Source: Desulfospira sp963664655 (GTDB lineage Bacteria > Desulfobacterota > Desulfobacteria > Desulfobacterales > Desulfobacteraceae). Taken from it: a DNA stretch of 64,000 bases. The notes under the pieces were generated by a model. It did no database searches, was not told where the DNA came from, and saw only the letters and a program-made list of their open reading frames with translations. The first letter of the stretch is position 1, and each line of letters opens with the position of its first letter. The stretch covers positions 4,960,001-5,024,000 of the forward strand of contig OY761554.1 of assembly GCA_963664655.2 (NCBI GenBank), given 5' to 3'. The translations under genes were made by a program, and so were the position numbers. Shown piece after piece: positions 25,859 through 34,693 of this stretch.

Positions 25859-26665
25859 CTACATCAACCGGTTCACGGGACCAAAGACGATTCGCCGGTA
25901 AAGATGCCGCAGCAGGGCCGCATCCACTATACCGGTGACCGCAATTTGCTGATCTCTTTGAAACTGCTGGACAGCGCTTCTGGTCCCGGACCCCGGAATT
26001 CCGTCAATGGCAGATTTGTAATACCCCAGAGACTTTAAAGCGGTCTGGGCCCGTTTGACCCGCTGCTGATACTCAAGCTTGGGATCAAATGGCTGCAGGG
26101 GACCTGAACCGGCCAGAACCTCCGCCTTTGTCCATTCCTTTGGGATATCTTCGCCATGGTCGGCCGCCTGTTTGTACCAGTAAGCTGCGGCTTCGGGATT
26201 GCGGGAAGACCCATGCCCCGTGTAGTAAAGGTAACCTAACGTCATCATGGACAGTGTATCCCCGCTTCTGGCCGCCTGTTCCAGAAAAGAAACCCCCTGT
26301 CCCGGATCCCGGGGGCATCCGAAGTCTGCGTTCAAAAGATAGGAGCCAAGATCCCTTGACGCTTCCACATGCCCCTGGGCCGCTGCCTTTTTGAGCCACT
26401 GAACGCCCTGGGCATAATTGGCCGGTATGCCGTCATTGAATAACAGCATCTGGGCAACCTGGTATTGGGCGCCCGGATCGCCTTTCTGGGCCGCTTGCTT
26501 ATATATCTGGTACGCCCGCGGCTTATCGTCGGTAAAATAAGATGCCTCTGCCTGGGGCTTCTCATATTGCGGCGTACTCTGGCTCTGTGTCATACTTTGA
26601 ACACAGCCGGAGGCCAGCAGGGCGCATCCGAACATTCCACACCAAATGATTATCTTGTTAAACAC
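25859..26665 (-). CDS. Sel1-repeat lipoprotein with C-terminal peptidoglycan-binding domain
   Basis: About 268 residues. A lipobox (ALLASGC) follows a hydrophobic signal. Sel1-like repeats cover about residues 45-170 (AQYQVAQMLLFNDGIPANYAQ... , LMTLGYLYYTGHG). A PG-binding_1-type domain ends the protein (LKSLGYYKSAIDGIPGSGT, AVQQFQRDQQ). It is probably an outer-membrane lipoprotein touching peptidoglycan and scaffolding other envelope proteins. The start is best placed at GTG 26665, because AAGGAG lies ten bases before it and inside any longer reading from the TTG at 26686. It heads the operon with the coiled-coil and propeller genes. Confidence 0.75.
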   Translation of the reverse strand: MFNKIIIWCGMFGCALLASGCVQSMTQSQSTPQYEKPQAEASYFTDDKPRAYQIYKQAAQKGDPGAQYQVAQMLLFNDGIPANYAQGVQWLKKAAAQGHVEASRDLGSYLLNADFGCPRDPGQGVSFLEQAARSGDTLSMMTLGYLYYTGHGSSRNPEAAAYWYKQAADHGEDIPKEWTKAEVLAGSGPLQPFDPKLEYQQRVKRAQTALKSLGYYKSAIDGIPGSGTRSAVQQFQRDQQIAVTGIVDAALLRHLYRRIVFGPVNRLM

Positions 26666-26923
26666 CTGGCTTTTTCTCCTTTTCAAAAACAGGCCTCATC
26701 CCGGCGTCATGGGGTAGAAATCGGGTAAACATGCCGGCGGGATAACAAAAACAGTGAGTTAAAAATTGATTTAATAGATAAGGGAGGAATTTTTTTCTGT
26801 CAAGAAATATGTATTTTGGGACACAATTTTCGCTAAAATGGTATCCCCGTGGGATAATATGTGATTGATCATGGCCTCAGGCACTGGTGCCCCATAGTAT
26901 CCATGAGAACCTGTTTTAGGATT

Positions 26924-27571
26924 TCAGGTTAAACAGCCCCCCCTGGTCACCAGCCTTTCTAAGGCTTCGTAGGGCCTTGCCCCCACCAGGCGATCCGTTC
27001 CCATGATAAAGGTTGGGGCCGCAACCAGCCCAAGCTTTTTTGAAAGGGCCCAGTCCCGGTCAACGGCCGGGGCAAACGATCGCTGTTCAAGGACCTGCCT
27101 GCCTTTGCCCGCATCAAGTCCGGCTGAGGCCATCAGGTCAAGAAGCACCTCCTTTCCGGAAATATTTCGCCTGTCCACAAAATAGGCCTTAAAGGCCGCA
27201 TCATGAAATGCTTCGGCCCGGCCGCACGCCTGTGCCCAGAGGCCAGCCTCCTGGGCCAGCCGGGAGTTGTACACCATTTTGTTTCCCCCAAAGGGGACCT
27301 TGAAGCGTTCAGCCGTTTCTTTGAGACTGGCCGTGACCTGGTCCGCATTGACCGGCACCCCTTTTTTTTCAAGCACCGTTTCAAGGGGGATTCCCTCATC
27401 AGGGACATCCGGCTGCAGCGGGTAAGCCCGCCACAGCAAGGCAATATCGTAATTTTTTCTTAACCGTTCAATGCTCCCGGCAATGAAGTAGCACCAGGGT
27501 CAAATATAATCAGAAAAAATTTCCAGAACTTTTCGATCAGGGCCTGATTCTGCGGTTTCATTTGCTTTCAT
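26924..27571 (-). CDS. FrnE/DsbA-family oxidoreductase, probable selenoprotein (UPWC active site)
   Basis: Read normally the gene seems to start inside, at a TTG at 27439. The same frame stays open upstream except for one TGA at 27502-27500. Reading through it gives a full FrnE-type protein from the ATG at 27571: VLEIFSDYI-(TGA)-PWCYFIAGSIERL, then the family phrase LLWRAYPLQPDVP. The TGA is exactly at the first Cys of the CPWC active site, so selenocysteine (residue 24) is the natural reading. The rest is intact: the cis-Pro segment VAAPTFIMG is present. Length 215 residues, no signal peptide, so cytoplasmic. A downstream stem (GGTGCT...AGCATT) could be the SECIS. The ribosome-binding site is weak. 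Confidence 0.82.
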
Positions 27572-27742
27572 ATTGTTTCGCTTTGAACCTTTGTTTTATT
27601 TATTTTTCACTGGGCATGACGGGTTGGTTGCTCACCATGCCCCGTCTGTTTTACACGATTTGCAGTACCAAATTCAAATGAATCCTGAGCAAGGCTGAAT
27701 ATTAAAATACTGCCCCTGATCACCTTGCTGTCTTTGATTTAT

Positions 27743-27810
27743 GGAGACCGGAAACGGAAGACCGGAATGCGAAACCCGAGGGGGACGCGATTACCGGTCT
27801 CCGGTCTTTA
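27743..27810. repeat. Inverted repeat, GGAGACCGG family
   Basis: ggagaccggaaacggaagac (27743-27762) faces ttaccggtctccggtcttta (27791-27810). It lies in the 379-bp gap between the selenoprotein gene and the hybrid kinase gene, which contains no coding sequence. Confidence 0.65.
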
Positions 27811-27842
27811 AAAATTCACCTGTAAAAAGAATATGTTTTGGT

Positions 27843-27922
27843 TACGAATTTCGGTGTGGGCGGCTCTTGGTTGGATAACCAAAGCGGCCCGGTTTCTGCC
27901 CTTTAGGTATGGCCGTTTATAA
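27843..27922 (-). repeat. Inverted, diverged copy of the 90-bp / TAACGGCCATACC repeat
   Basis: The plus strand gtgtgggcggctcttggttg (27855-27874) and gataaccaaagc is close to the reverse complement of the hairpin part of the 20951 units. It continues to ctttaggtatggccgttta, the motif also seen at 3060-3078 and 37775-37797. Confidence 0.55.
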
Positions 27923-27950
27923 AACAACCGGCGGCCGTATAAGCGGCCCG

Positions 27951-30203
27951 TTATTCTTCAAGGGCCGCTTTGACGCTCAGGGCAATGGTTTCAAAACTGT
28001 AGGGTTTTTTGATAAACCGGCGGACCCCGAGGGCCATGGCCTTTTGAATCCGGCGGGTTTTGGAATACCCGCTGGCAATCACGGCTTTCTGGCCGGGATG
28101 ACGGGCGATGATCCGCTTATAGGTTTCAAGCCCGTCAATACCCGGTTCCATAATCATGTCCAGCACCACCAGGTCCACTGAACGGGTTTTCAAGACTTCC
28201 ACGGCTTTTTCCCCGCTTTCCACGGCCACCGGGTTATATCCAAGGGTTGTGAGTATGGTCAGGGCAATGTCCCGCTGTTCCTTTAAATCATCGACCACCA
28301 GAATGGCCTGGCCGTTTCCCCGGCAGGATTCTATGGACAGGACCGCATGGGATCCGGTGTCTGCGGTTTTCCGGGTTACCGGAAAATACAGGTCAAACCG
28401 GGTTCCCTTCCCAAGGGCCGTGGTCACGTCAATGTATCCGTTATGGTCTTTTACCGTCCCCCATACCACTGACATGCCAAGGCCTGTGCCGCTTCTGCCC
28501 ATGATCTTCCGGGTATAAAAGGGTTCAAATATTTTCTCGCACTCCTCCGGGGCCATCCCGGTTCCCGTGTCGGCCACACTCAGGCGGATATACTCCCCCG
28601 CTTCTATTTTGTCGGTGTTGCCCAATGGCTCGCCGATGTAAACGCTTTTTGTGGAAATGGTGACGGTGCCGCCCCCGGGCATGGCCTCGGCCGCGTTGGT
28701 GACCAGATTCATGATTGTTTTTGACAGATGGACCGGAGAGCCCATAACATTGAAAGGACCCTGTTCAAGATCTGTTTTGACCCGGACATTATCGTGGTAA
28801 GTCAGAAGCTTGAGATGCTCAGGGCTTTGCAGGTAGCTTTTGATGATGGTGTTCAAATGAAGGACTTCGTTGGCCACCACCCCCCTGCGGGCCAGGGTCA
28901 GCAGGTCCTGCACGACAGCAGCGGCTTTCTGGCCCGATTCTTTGATGGTCAAGAGCGGTTCCTTAAGGGAGCTGTCTTCGGGGACCTGCATGAGCAGAAG
29001 GTCCGGGTAACTGACAATGCTGGTGAGGATGTTGTTCAGGTCATGGGCCACCCCGCCGGCCAGAAGGCCGATGGCCTCCATTTTCTTGCCCCGCTGGATA
29101 TGGGCTTCGAGTTTTATCCGGGCGGCTTCCAGCCGTTTGCTCTCGGCCATCTGGGCCTGTAGCTGTTCGTTTTTAAGGGCAATGTCCTTTTCCCGCCGGG
29201 CCGCTTCCCTTACCTGGGCCTTTAATACCAGATTCCGGGTAAAGACGGCCATAATGACAATGGCGGCCCCCAACAAAACCGCAAACACAAGAATCATTGC
29301 CAACAGCAGTTGTTGTGGAGACTGGGTGCCGGTGATCTTTGTTAAAGAGGCGATTTCCCGAAGTTCCAGGCGGGTATCCCCCACGTTGCAGGAAAGCGCC
29401 AGAACCTCTTCAGAGGCTTTGAAAGCTGACAGCCACCGGGGGTAAAGGTGATCCGGAAAAAGGATTTGCCCGTTGGCCGGAGGAAAGGGTGCGGCAGCCC
29501 CATCCCCTGAGCCGATCAGATGGCCGGACGGGGCAAACAATCCGGTAAACAGGCCCCCCTGGACCGGAACCAGAAACCTGGACCGGAGGAGGGCCGTGGA
29601 AAATACGGCAATCCCATGGGCGGCGTACCGGCCTTTATAATGATAGGGAAAGGCCATAAAAAAAACAGACGGCGGGGTGCCCGGCTCCCTGTCCCGTATC
29701 TGACAGGCGTAAAACCCTTCGGGCAGCTGCAACAGGGATTTTGGCCATAACGGATCATCAGGCAGAACCGGTGCAGCCCCGTCACTTTGGGCCACCATGG
29801 CACCACGGGTATCGTAAAGGGCCACCCCTTTAAAAACCGGTTCACCATCAAACCGCACCTTGTCCACCAGCTCATTTAATTCCACGGTCAGGGCCGTGAG
29901 GTTGAACCCCAGCCCATACCGCAGGGACATGCCCAGGGCTTTGTTCTCAAAATAAAGGGGCAATTGGCTTTTTTCAGCGGCGCCGCATTTTATACGCCTG
30001 CCATTGATGTCCAGAAAATTGGCCAGGCTTAGTCCCCGGGAATTGAATTCATGTTTGTACTGGTTCAGGGCAGCGGCTTGGAGTTTCATTAAAGACCGGT
30101 AATTGGCAAACAGCAAAAAGCCCACAAATCCCATGAGGATCAGGGAAATCCCCAAAAGGGCCGCCCATCCTTTCCGGGCCTGGAACCGTGACGATTGGGG
30201 CAT
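27951..30203 (-). CDS. Hybrid sensor histidine kinase with C-terminal receiver domain
   Basis: About 750 residues. TM1 (about 15-40, LLGISLILMGFVGFLLFA) and TM2 (about 305-330, LLAMILVFAVLLGAAIVIMA) enclose a roughly 265-residue periplasmic sensor domain. A coiled coil leads to HisKA with the H-box GGVAHDLNNILTS, then HATPase motifs NLVTNAAEAM, VADTGTGM and GTGLGMSVVWG. The C-terminal receiver begins ILVVDDLKEQRD and has the phosphoacceptor Asp in DLVVLDMIMEPG. The start at 30203 follows a G-run at good spacing. The periplasmic solute-binding protein gene ends 19 bases upstream, so that protein may feed ligand information to this kinase. Confidence 0.88.
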   Translation of the reverse strand: MPQSSRFQARKGWAALLGISLILMGFVGFLLFANYRSLMKLQAAALNQYKHEFNSRGLSLANFLDINGRRIKCGAAEKSQLPLYFENKALGMSLRYGLGFNLTALTVELNELVDKVRFDGEPVFKGVALYDTRGAMVAQSDGAAPVLPDDPLWPKSLLQLPEGFYACQIRDREPGTPPSVFFMAFPYHYKGRYAAHGIAVFSTALLRSRFLVPVQGGLFTGLFAPSGHLIGSGDGAAAPFPPANGQILFPDHLYPRWLSAFKASEEVLALSCNVGDTRLELREIASLTKITGTQSPQQLLLAMILVFAVLLGAAIVIMAVFTRNLVLKAQVREAARREKDIALKNEQLQAQMAESKRLEAARIKLEAHIQRGKKMEAIGLLAGGVAHDLNNILTSIVSYPDLLLMQVPEDSSLKEPLLTIKESGQKAAAVVQDLLTLARRGVVANEVLHLNTIIKSYLQSPEHLKLLTYHDNVRVKTDLEQGPFNVMGSPVHLSKTIMNLVTNAAEAMPGGGTVTISTKSVYIGEPLGNTDKIEAGEYIRLSVADTGTGMAPEECEKIFEPFYTRKIMGRSGTGLGMSVVWGTVKDHNGYIDVTTALGKGTRFDLYFPVTRKTADTGSHAVLSIESCRGNGQAILVVDDLKEQRDIALTILTTLGYNPVAVESGEKAVEVLKTRSVDLVVLDMIMEPGIDGLETYKRIIARHPGQKAVIASGYSKTRRIQKAMALGVRRFIKKPYSFETIALSVKAALEE

Positions 30204-30222
30204 GGCCATTCCCCCCCTTTCA

Positions 30223-31098
30223 TTACCGGGGTTCATTGGGTTGAAAAAAATCAGGAAAGTAGCCGGCGGCGCCCGGATAATAGGTCTGGATCAGTTCCAT
30301 ATACCGGCCGTTTTCCTGAAGTGTTTTCAGGTATTGGTTAAACGTTTCCCGCAGACCGGCATCGGATTTGCGAAAGCCGCATCCCATCTTCTGGGGAGGG
30401 GAAACCGGACCAATCACTTTAAGCTGTCCCGGCCACTTTTCCAGAGAAAGCAGGGCCACTGGAACATCCAGAAGACTGCATTCAGCTTCACCGTTAATCA
30501 CGGCCGGCACAAATTCACACATTTTCAGGTTCAAGGAGACAAAGTTGGCCCCGGTGGTATGAAACCCGTATAGTTCAGGATCAAGACAGGTCCCGGGCAT
30601 GGCCAGGACGGTGATCCCTTTGATCAGTGATTTTACCGCTTCAATGTCCGTTTTGATCCCATTGCCCGGCTGAATGGGCGAAAGACGGGAATCAGCCCGG
30701 GCAACCAGCCAGACCCCGCTTGGAAAGGTGGGGATTGAATAATCAATAAGCTCCCGGCGCCAGGGCAGAATGGTCATGCCGCTGGCAATGATATCCCCCT
30801 TGACGGGGCACTGCCCGGTCAGGGTTGCCTTCCCCTTTTCAAGGGCATAGGTTTTCCCGGTCAAATCCTGAATCACCGTTGTCCAGGTGGAGGGCACATA
30901 TTCATAATCCACATTCAGGGAAGCGGCAAACCCTTTGACCAGGTCCGCGCAAAGCCCGTCGCAGCTGCCAATGGAAAACCGGGCATAGGAAACCCCCAGG
31001 TGGCGGAGGACGCCTTTTTCCCTGATCTCATCAAGGCCTGCCAGGAGGGCATGGGCCTGAAAAAAAATGAGCAGTACAGCCCAAAAAGAAATTCTCAT
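30223..31098 (-). CDS. Periplasmic solute-binding protein, family 3 (SBP_bac_3-like)
   Basis: 291 residues with a signal peptide (MRISFWAVLLIFFQAHALLA). The mature part opens with LDEIREKGVLRHLGVSY, typical of amino-acid/polar-solute binding proteins of cluster 3, and continues with the two-lobe pattern (GDIIASGMTILPWRRELIDYS; ...FRKSDAGLRETFNQYLKTL). Four or five cysteines (SCDGLCAD, MCEFV) are more than usual. No ABC permease or ATPase is nearby. It is directly upstream of a hybrid kinase, so a sensing role is more likely than uptake. ATG 31098 is preferred to a GTG two codons upstream. Confidence 0.8.
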   Translation of the reverse strand: MRISFWAVLLIFFQAHALLAGLDEIREKGVLRHLGVSYARFSIGSCDGLCADLVKGFAASLNVDYEYVPSTWTTVIQDLTGKTYALEKGKATLTGQCPVKGDIIASGMTILPWRRELIDYSIPTFPSGVWLVARADSRLSPIQPGNGIKTDIEAVKSLIKGITVLAMPGTCLDPELYGFHTTGANFVSLNLKMCEFVPAVINGEAECSLLDVPVALLSLEKWPGQLKVIGPVSPPQKMGCGFRKSDAGLRETFNQYLKTLQENGRYMELIQTYYPGAAGYFPDFFQPNEPR

Positions 31099-31205
31099 GA
31101 ACACGGTTAAACTTTTTTAAAAAGTGAATAATGCTTAACTGTCCGGTGGCCTTTTTGCCCTTTCTTAGTGAACTTTTTTAATATTTGTCAAGGCGGATAT
31201 AAAAA

Positions 31206-34200
31206 TTACCCGTATTTATGGACCCCCAGTTTTTTCATCCGTGCCGCCAGGGTCGTCCGTTTCATTCCCAATACCTCAGCGGCACCGCCTTTTCCGCTGA
31301 TCCGGCCGTTTGTTATGTCAAGCACATAGGAAATATACCGCTGCTGCAGTTCATCCATGGTGGGCAGGTCTTCAAAGGGATTGCCGGCGGGGTTTATGTC
31401 TGCCTTTGGAAAAAGGTCTGTTCCCAAAAGGTTATCAGAGGAGAGCAGCACAGCGCATTCGACCACATTTTTCAACTCCCGGATATTGCCCGGCCAGTGA
31501 TACTGTAAAAAATTGGCCTGGGCTTTTTCGCTGAACTGCAAGCTGGTTTTGCCATGTTTTTTTGAAAAATGCTTGAGAAAATGATTGGCCAGAAGCAGGA
31601 TGTCATCGCCCCGGTCCCGCAGGGGCGGCACTTTTATGGGAACCACATTGATCCGGTAAAACAGGTCTGCCCGGAACCTTCCCAAAAGCACGTCCTGTTC
31701 CAGATCCTGATTGGTGGCGGCCAAAAGCCTGAAATCCGTTTTTACGGTATTGGTCCCCCCCACGCGCACAACGCTTTTCTCCTGAAGCGCCCGCAGCAGT
31801 TTGCTTTGAATGGTGAGGGGGATATTGCCGATTTCATCAATAAACAGCGTGCCGCCGTTGGAAAGTTCCAGCCGCCCGAGCTTTCTTTGATCCGCGCCGG
31901 TAAATGCGCCCTTTTCATAGCCGAACAATTCACTTTCGATCAATGATTCGGCAATATTGCTGACATCCACCACATGGAAGGGTCCATTGCCCCGTTTCCG
32001 GTTCATCCGGTGCAGCCTTTGGGCCAGCAGCTCCTTGCCCACACCGGTTTCCCCCAAGATGAGAATGGAGGCATCGGAGTCCGCGGCCTTGTCCGCCAGC
32101 AACAGCAGTTTTTTCATTATGGGGCTTTCAGCCTTTAGTTCATTGCCCGGGGAATGGCCGGCCGTGGTGATCTGAACCGCTTTTTCATATGAGGACGCCA
32201 TGATGCCTTCAAAATAGGTGGTCACACAGCTGATCAGGCGGCCCATGTACTGGCAGAGCACATCCAGTTCATTGCCGGACAGGCGGTCAAACGCCTTCTC
32301 GTCATAGGCATTGTCATAATAGAAAACCCCTTTGACCTGCCCGTCAATTTCCAGGGGCATGCACAGCACGGCCAACGGTGTGGTTTTAAGGTTCCGGGCC
32401 GATTTAAGCGCCTTTCGAATCAGAATGGTGCTGTTTTGCCTGAATGTTTTTTGAATGGCCAGCAGACTGTTCCGAAAGTCCTGTCTTAATGACTCTTCTT
32501 CAGACAGATTATAGCCGACTTTATAGGCGGCCTTTTTGGGGTCAGGCGCGTCTTTCCAGAAAACGGCGCCCCGGGCCGCGCCAAAAAAATTGCCCACAAT
32601 GGACAAAACCCGCTGAAGGAATGAGTCCACATTGTGGCTTAAGATAAGCTTGTCCAGCGCATCAATAATTTTATCCAGGTGGTTGTCCGCCGGCGGGGGC
32701 TGGTAAAAAACCGGCTGATCCACTTTTCTTTCAAGGGCCGGTCTTAAGTCCGGCGGAAAAAGGGCCGGATTAACGCCGGTAAGCGACTCCCGCGCCATCA
32801 AAGAATAATTCCATGCCGACTCAAACTGTTTTTTTCTTAATTTAAACCGGGCGATTTCCACCAGGGTCTTACCAAGTTCTATGGGGTTCCCGGACTGTCT
32901 TAAATACTGCTCGCTGCGTTTAAACAAGGCCGCCACTTTCCGGGAATCATTATGCTGAAAAATGGCTTCCTTGGCCTTGAGCCTGAGGGCGACACCCCGC
33001 AGCATGACATTGGAACCGCCGGCTTTTGTTTCCAGCTCGCTTTCATAATCAAAGGCCGGTAAGGGATCGTATTTGAGCCGGTTGAACCCATACAGCATTT
33101 CAAGAAACCAGGGCCATGTGTACTGCCGGAACAGACAATTGTGGTCCATGGCCTCCGTCACCGCCTCCTGCATCAGCTGATGGGCCTCCCGGGGCCTGTT
33201 TTCAAGATAATGAAAATAGGCAATGCCTATTTTTCCCCAGAGAATGGCATGCCGGTTTCCCCGGCTCTTTGCCCCCTCAAGCATTTCGCTCAGATGCCGG
33301 TAGGCCTCATCCGTTTTACCGGCGATCAGCAGGACGATGCCAAGATCACTTCTGAAGTGGTCGGCCAGGGCCGATTCAGACCGGTATTGCGCCCTTCGAA
33401 AATTGGTGTCAAACACGCCGATGGCCCGATGAAACTGGCCGGTATAGGCGGCACATAAACCCAGCCAGTGGGGAATTAAAAAGGCCACCGGCCGGTCCTG
33501 GTTCAGCTCCACCCGTTGAAAGGCCTCTTCAAAAAAGGTGAGGGCTTCCTTGTGCATGCCCTTGAAAAAGTAATATACCCCGGTAAATTCCGTTGACAAG
33601 GACTGGAAATCATCGCCCAGTGTCTTGGCAATATCCAGGGCTTTGCGGCTGGTTTCAATGGCCTCTTCAAACCGGTTCTCATGGCAGATATGCCTGACCT
33701 TATGCAGTTCGAGCAGGACGTTGGTATGGGTGTCCTTTCGCTGTACCGCGGCCTGCTGGGCCATATTCAATAACTCAGGAATTTCATTGAGCCCTTCACC
33801 GGAGCAAAACCGAAGGTGAGACAGCTGCAGCACCGCCGAGGTAAATAAGTGCTGCTGTTTTAAATCTTCTCCCGGGGAGGGAATCCACGCCAGGGTCTGT
33901 TCAAAATGCGTCAGGGCTTTCCCAAGGTGCCCCTTTTCAAGGGCTTTATACCCGATCTCGTTTTCAATGGTGGCCGCTTCGGTAATTTTTCCGGACCAGT
34001 AATACAGGCTGGCCTGTATTTCCATATCCTCAGCTTCGGGCAGATCGGATTTTAACAGGCGGTCAAGAAAGGTGTCGGCAAGGTCGGGTGTACAGACTGA
34101 GGACAGTTTTGTTTGGACGGCGTCAGCAAGCTTTGAAGAAATGATATGGCATCCGCTGGGGGCTTCCCGGATGTAATTCATTTCAATTCCGCGGGTGATC

Positions 34201-34334
34201 AGCTCATTGAGCTTTGACGGCAAAAGCTTTGCCAGGACGGCAAGGACATCCGCTGATAACGGCCGGCCCAGCATCCGCATGGCCGCAACCGCATGCCATT
34301 GGGAGACGGAGAATTCAAAACGGTGGGTTGACAT
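31206..34334 (-). CDS. Sigma-54-dependent activator with TPR and GAF-like domains
   Basis: 1042 residues. N-terminal about 1-95: a winged-helix-like region. About 110-520: tetratricopeptide-like helices (YKALEKGHLGKALTHFEQTL, ALTFFEEAFQRVELN). About 545-720: a GAF-like domain. About 745-980: AAA+ with GETGVGKE, ESELFGYEKGAFTGADQ (the sigma-54 contact loop GAFTGA is perfect) and DEIGNIP. The C terminus is a Fis-type HTH (AAEVLGMKRTTLAARMKKLG). The layout is like kinase-linked MalT/AAA-type activators but without a kinase. It has no receiver domain, so input may come by protein contact through the TPR part. RBS GGTGA. Genes for the binding protein and kinase follow on the same strand. Confidence 0.88.
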   Translation of the reverse strand: MSTHRFEFSVSQWHAVAAMRMLGRPLSADVLAVLAKLLPSKLNELITRGIEMNYIREAPSGCHIISSKLADAVQTKLSSVCTPDLADTFLDRLLKSDLPEAEDMEIQASLYYWSGKITEAATIENEIGYKALEKGHLGKALTHFEQTLAWIPSPGEDLKQQHLFTSAVLQLSHLRFCSGEGLNEIPELLNMAQQAAVQRKDTHTNVLLELHKVRHICHENRFEEAIETSRKALDIAKTLGDDFQSLSTEFTGVYYFFKGMHKEALTFFEEAFQRVELNQDRPVAFLIPHWLGLCAAYTGQFHRAIGVFDTNFRRAQYRSESALADHFRSDLGIVLLIAGKTDEAYRHLSEMLEGAKSRGNRHAILWGKIGIAYFHYLENRPREAHQLMQEAVTEAMDHNCLFRQYTWPWFLEMLYGFNRLKYDPLPAFDYESELETKAGGSNVMLRGVALRLKAKEAIFQHNDSRKVAALFKRSEQYLRQSGNPIELGKTLVEIARFKLRKKQFESAWNYSLMARESLTGVNPALFPPDLRPALERKVDQPVFYQPPPADNHLDKIIDALDKLILSHNVDSFLQRVLSIVGNFFGAARGAVFWKDAPDPKKAAYKVGYNLSEEESLRQDFRNSLLAIQKTFRQNSTILIRKALKSARNLKTTPLAVLCMPLEIDGQVKGVFYYDNAYDEKAFDRLSGNELDVLCQYMGRLISCVTTYFEGIMASSYEKAVQITTAGHSPGNELKAESPIMKKLLLLADKAADSDASILILGETGVGKELLAQRLHRMNRKRGNGPFHVVDVSNIAESLIESELFGYEKGAFTGADQRKLGRLELSNGGTLFIDEIGNIPLTIQSKLLRALQEKSVVRVGGTNTVKTDFRLLAATNQDLEQDVLLGRFRADLFYRINVVPIKVPPLRDRGDDILLLANHFLKHFSKKHGKTSLQFSEKAQANFLQYHWPGNIRELKNVVECAVLLSSDNLLGTDLFPKADINPAGNPFEDLPTMDELQQRYISYVLDITNGRISGKGGAAEVLGMKRTTLAARMKKLGVHKYG

Positions 34335-34409
34335 AAGGATTCACCAGCCAATGCGATTGAGGGGGTATGAATAAAATGAGCATTGATAACAAAAAATAAT
34401 GACCATATA

Positions 34410-34693
34410 TTGGCATTATGATGGTTGGCGGCCAAAGTCAAGGCAAAAATGGAATCCGTTTCCACCTGGGCGGCACCGGGCAGCACTATGCCGGCAACGG
34501 CCTGGGCCGCCGGGGTCATGAACTTGTCATGGACCACGCTAAAGAACCGCTTGCGCACGGCTTCACAATGCCGTTTGGAATCTTGGGCCGTGCCGTCTAC
34601 AAAGGGACTGGTAAACCAGAAGAGCGCCTTAATGGGGTAAGGGCTGCCGCTTTCCATCTGTTCCAGGACGGTCCCTGGTAACGGATAAATCAA
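34410..34693 (-). pseudogene. Remnant of a molybdopterin oxidoreductase
   Basis: About 90 codons on the minus strand show family phrases: PGTVLEQMESGSPYPIKALF, SKRHCEAVRKRFFSVVHDKF, MTPAAQAVAGIVLPGAAQVE and TDS. This is the segment seen in DMSO-reductase-family molybdoenzymes (PIKAL...FMTxTAxxADIVLPxAxxxE). Nothing else of the gene is left: no start, no Fe-S or Mo-cofactor motifs, and the frame stops just inside the pgk end. It lies between pgk and the sigma-54 activator, so a larger gene was probably deleted here. Confidence 0.65.

Noticed and set aside
26924..26926. Second TGA of the same gene as another selenocysteine
   Set aside because: The protein has reached normal family length there and the codons beyond show no family resemblance, so it is taken as the real stop.
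27439..27571. Truncated DsbA-like gene starting at the TTG (27439)
   Set aside because: That reading drops the active site, while the upstream sequence in the same frame is clear FrnE family and ends at an ATG; one TGA at the active-site Cys fits selenocysteine better.
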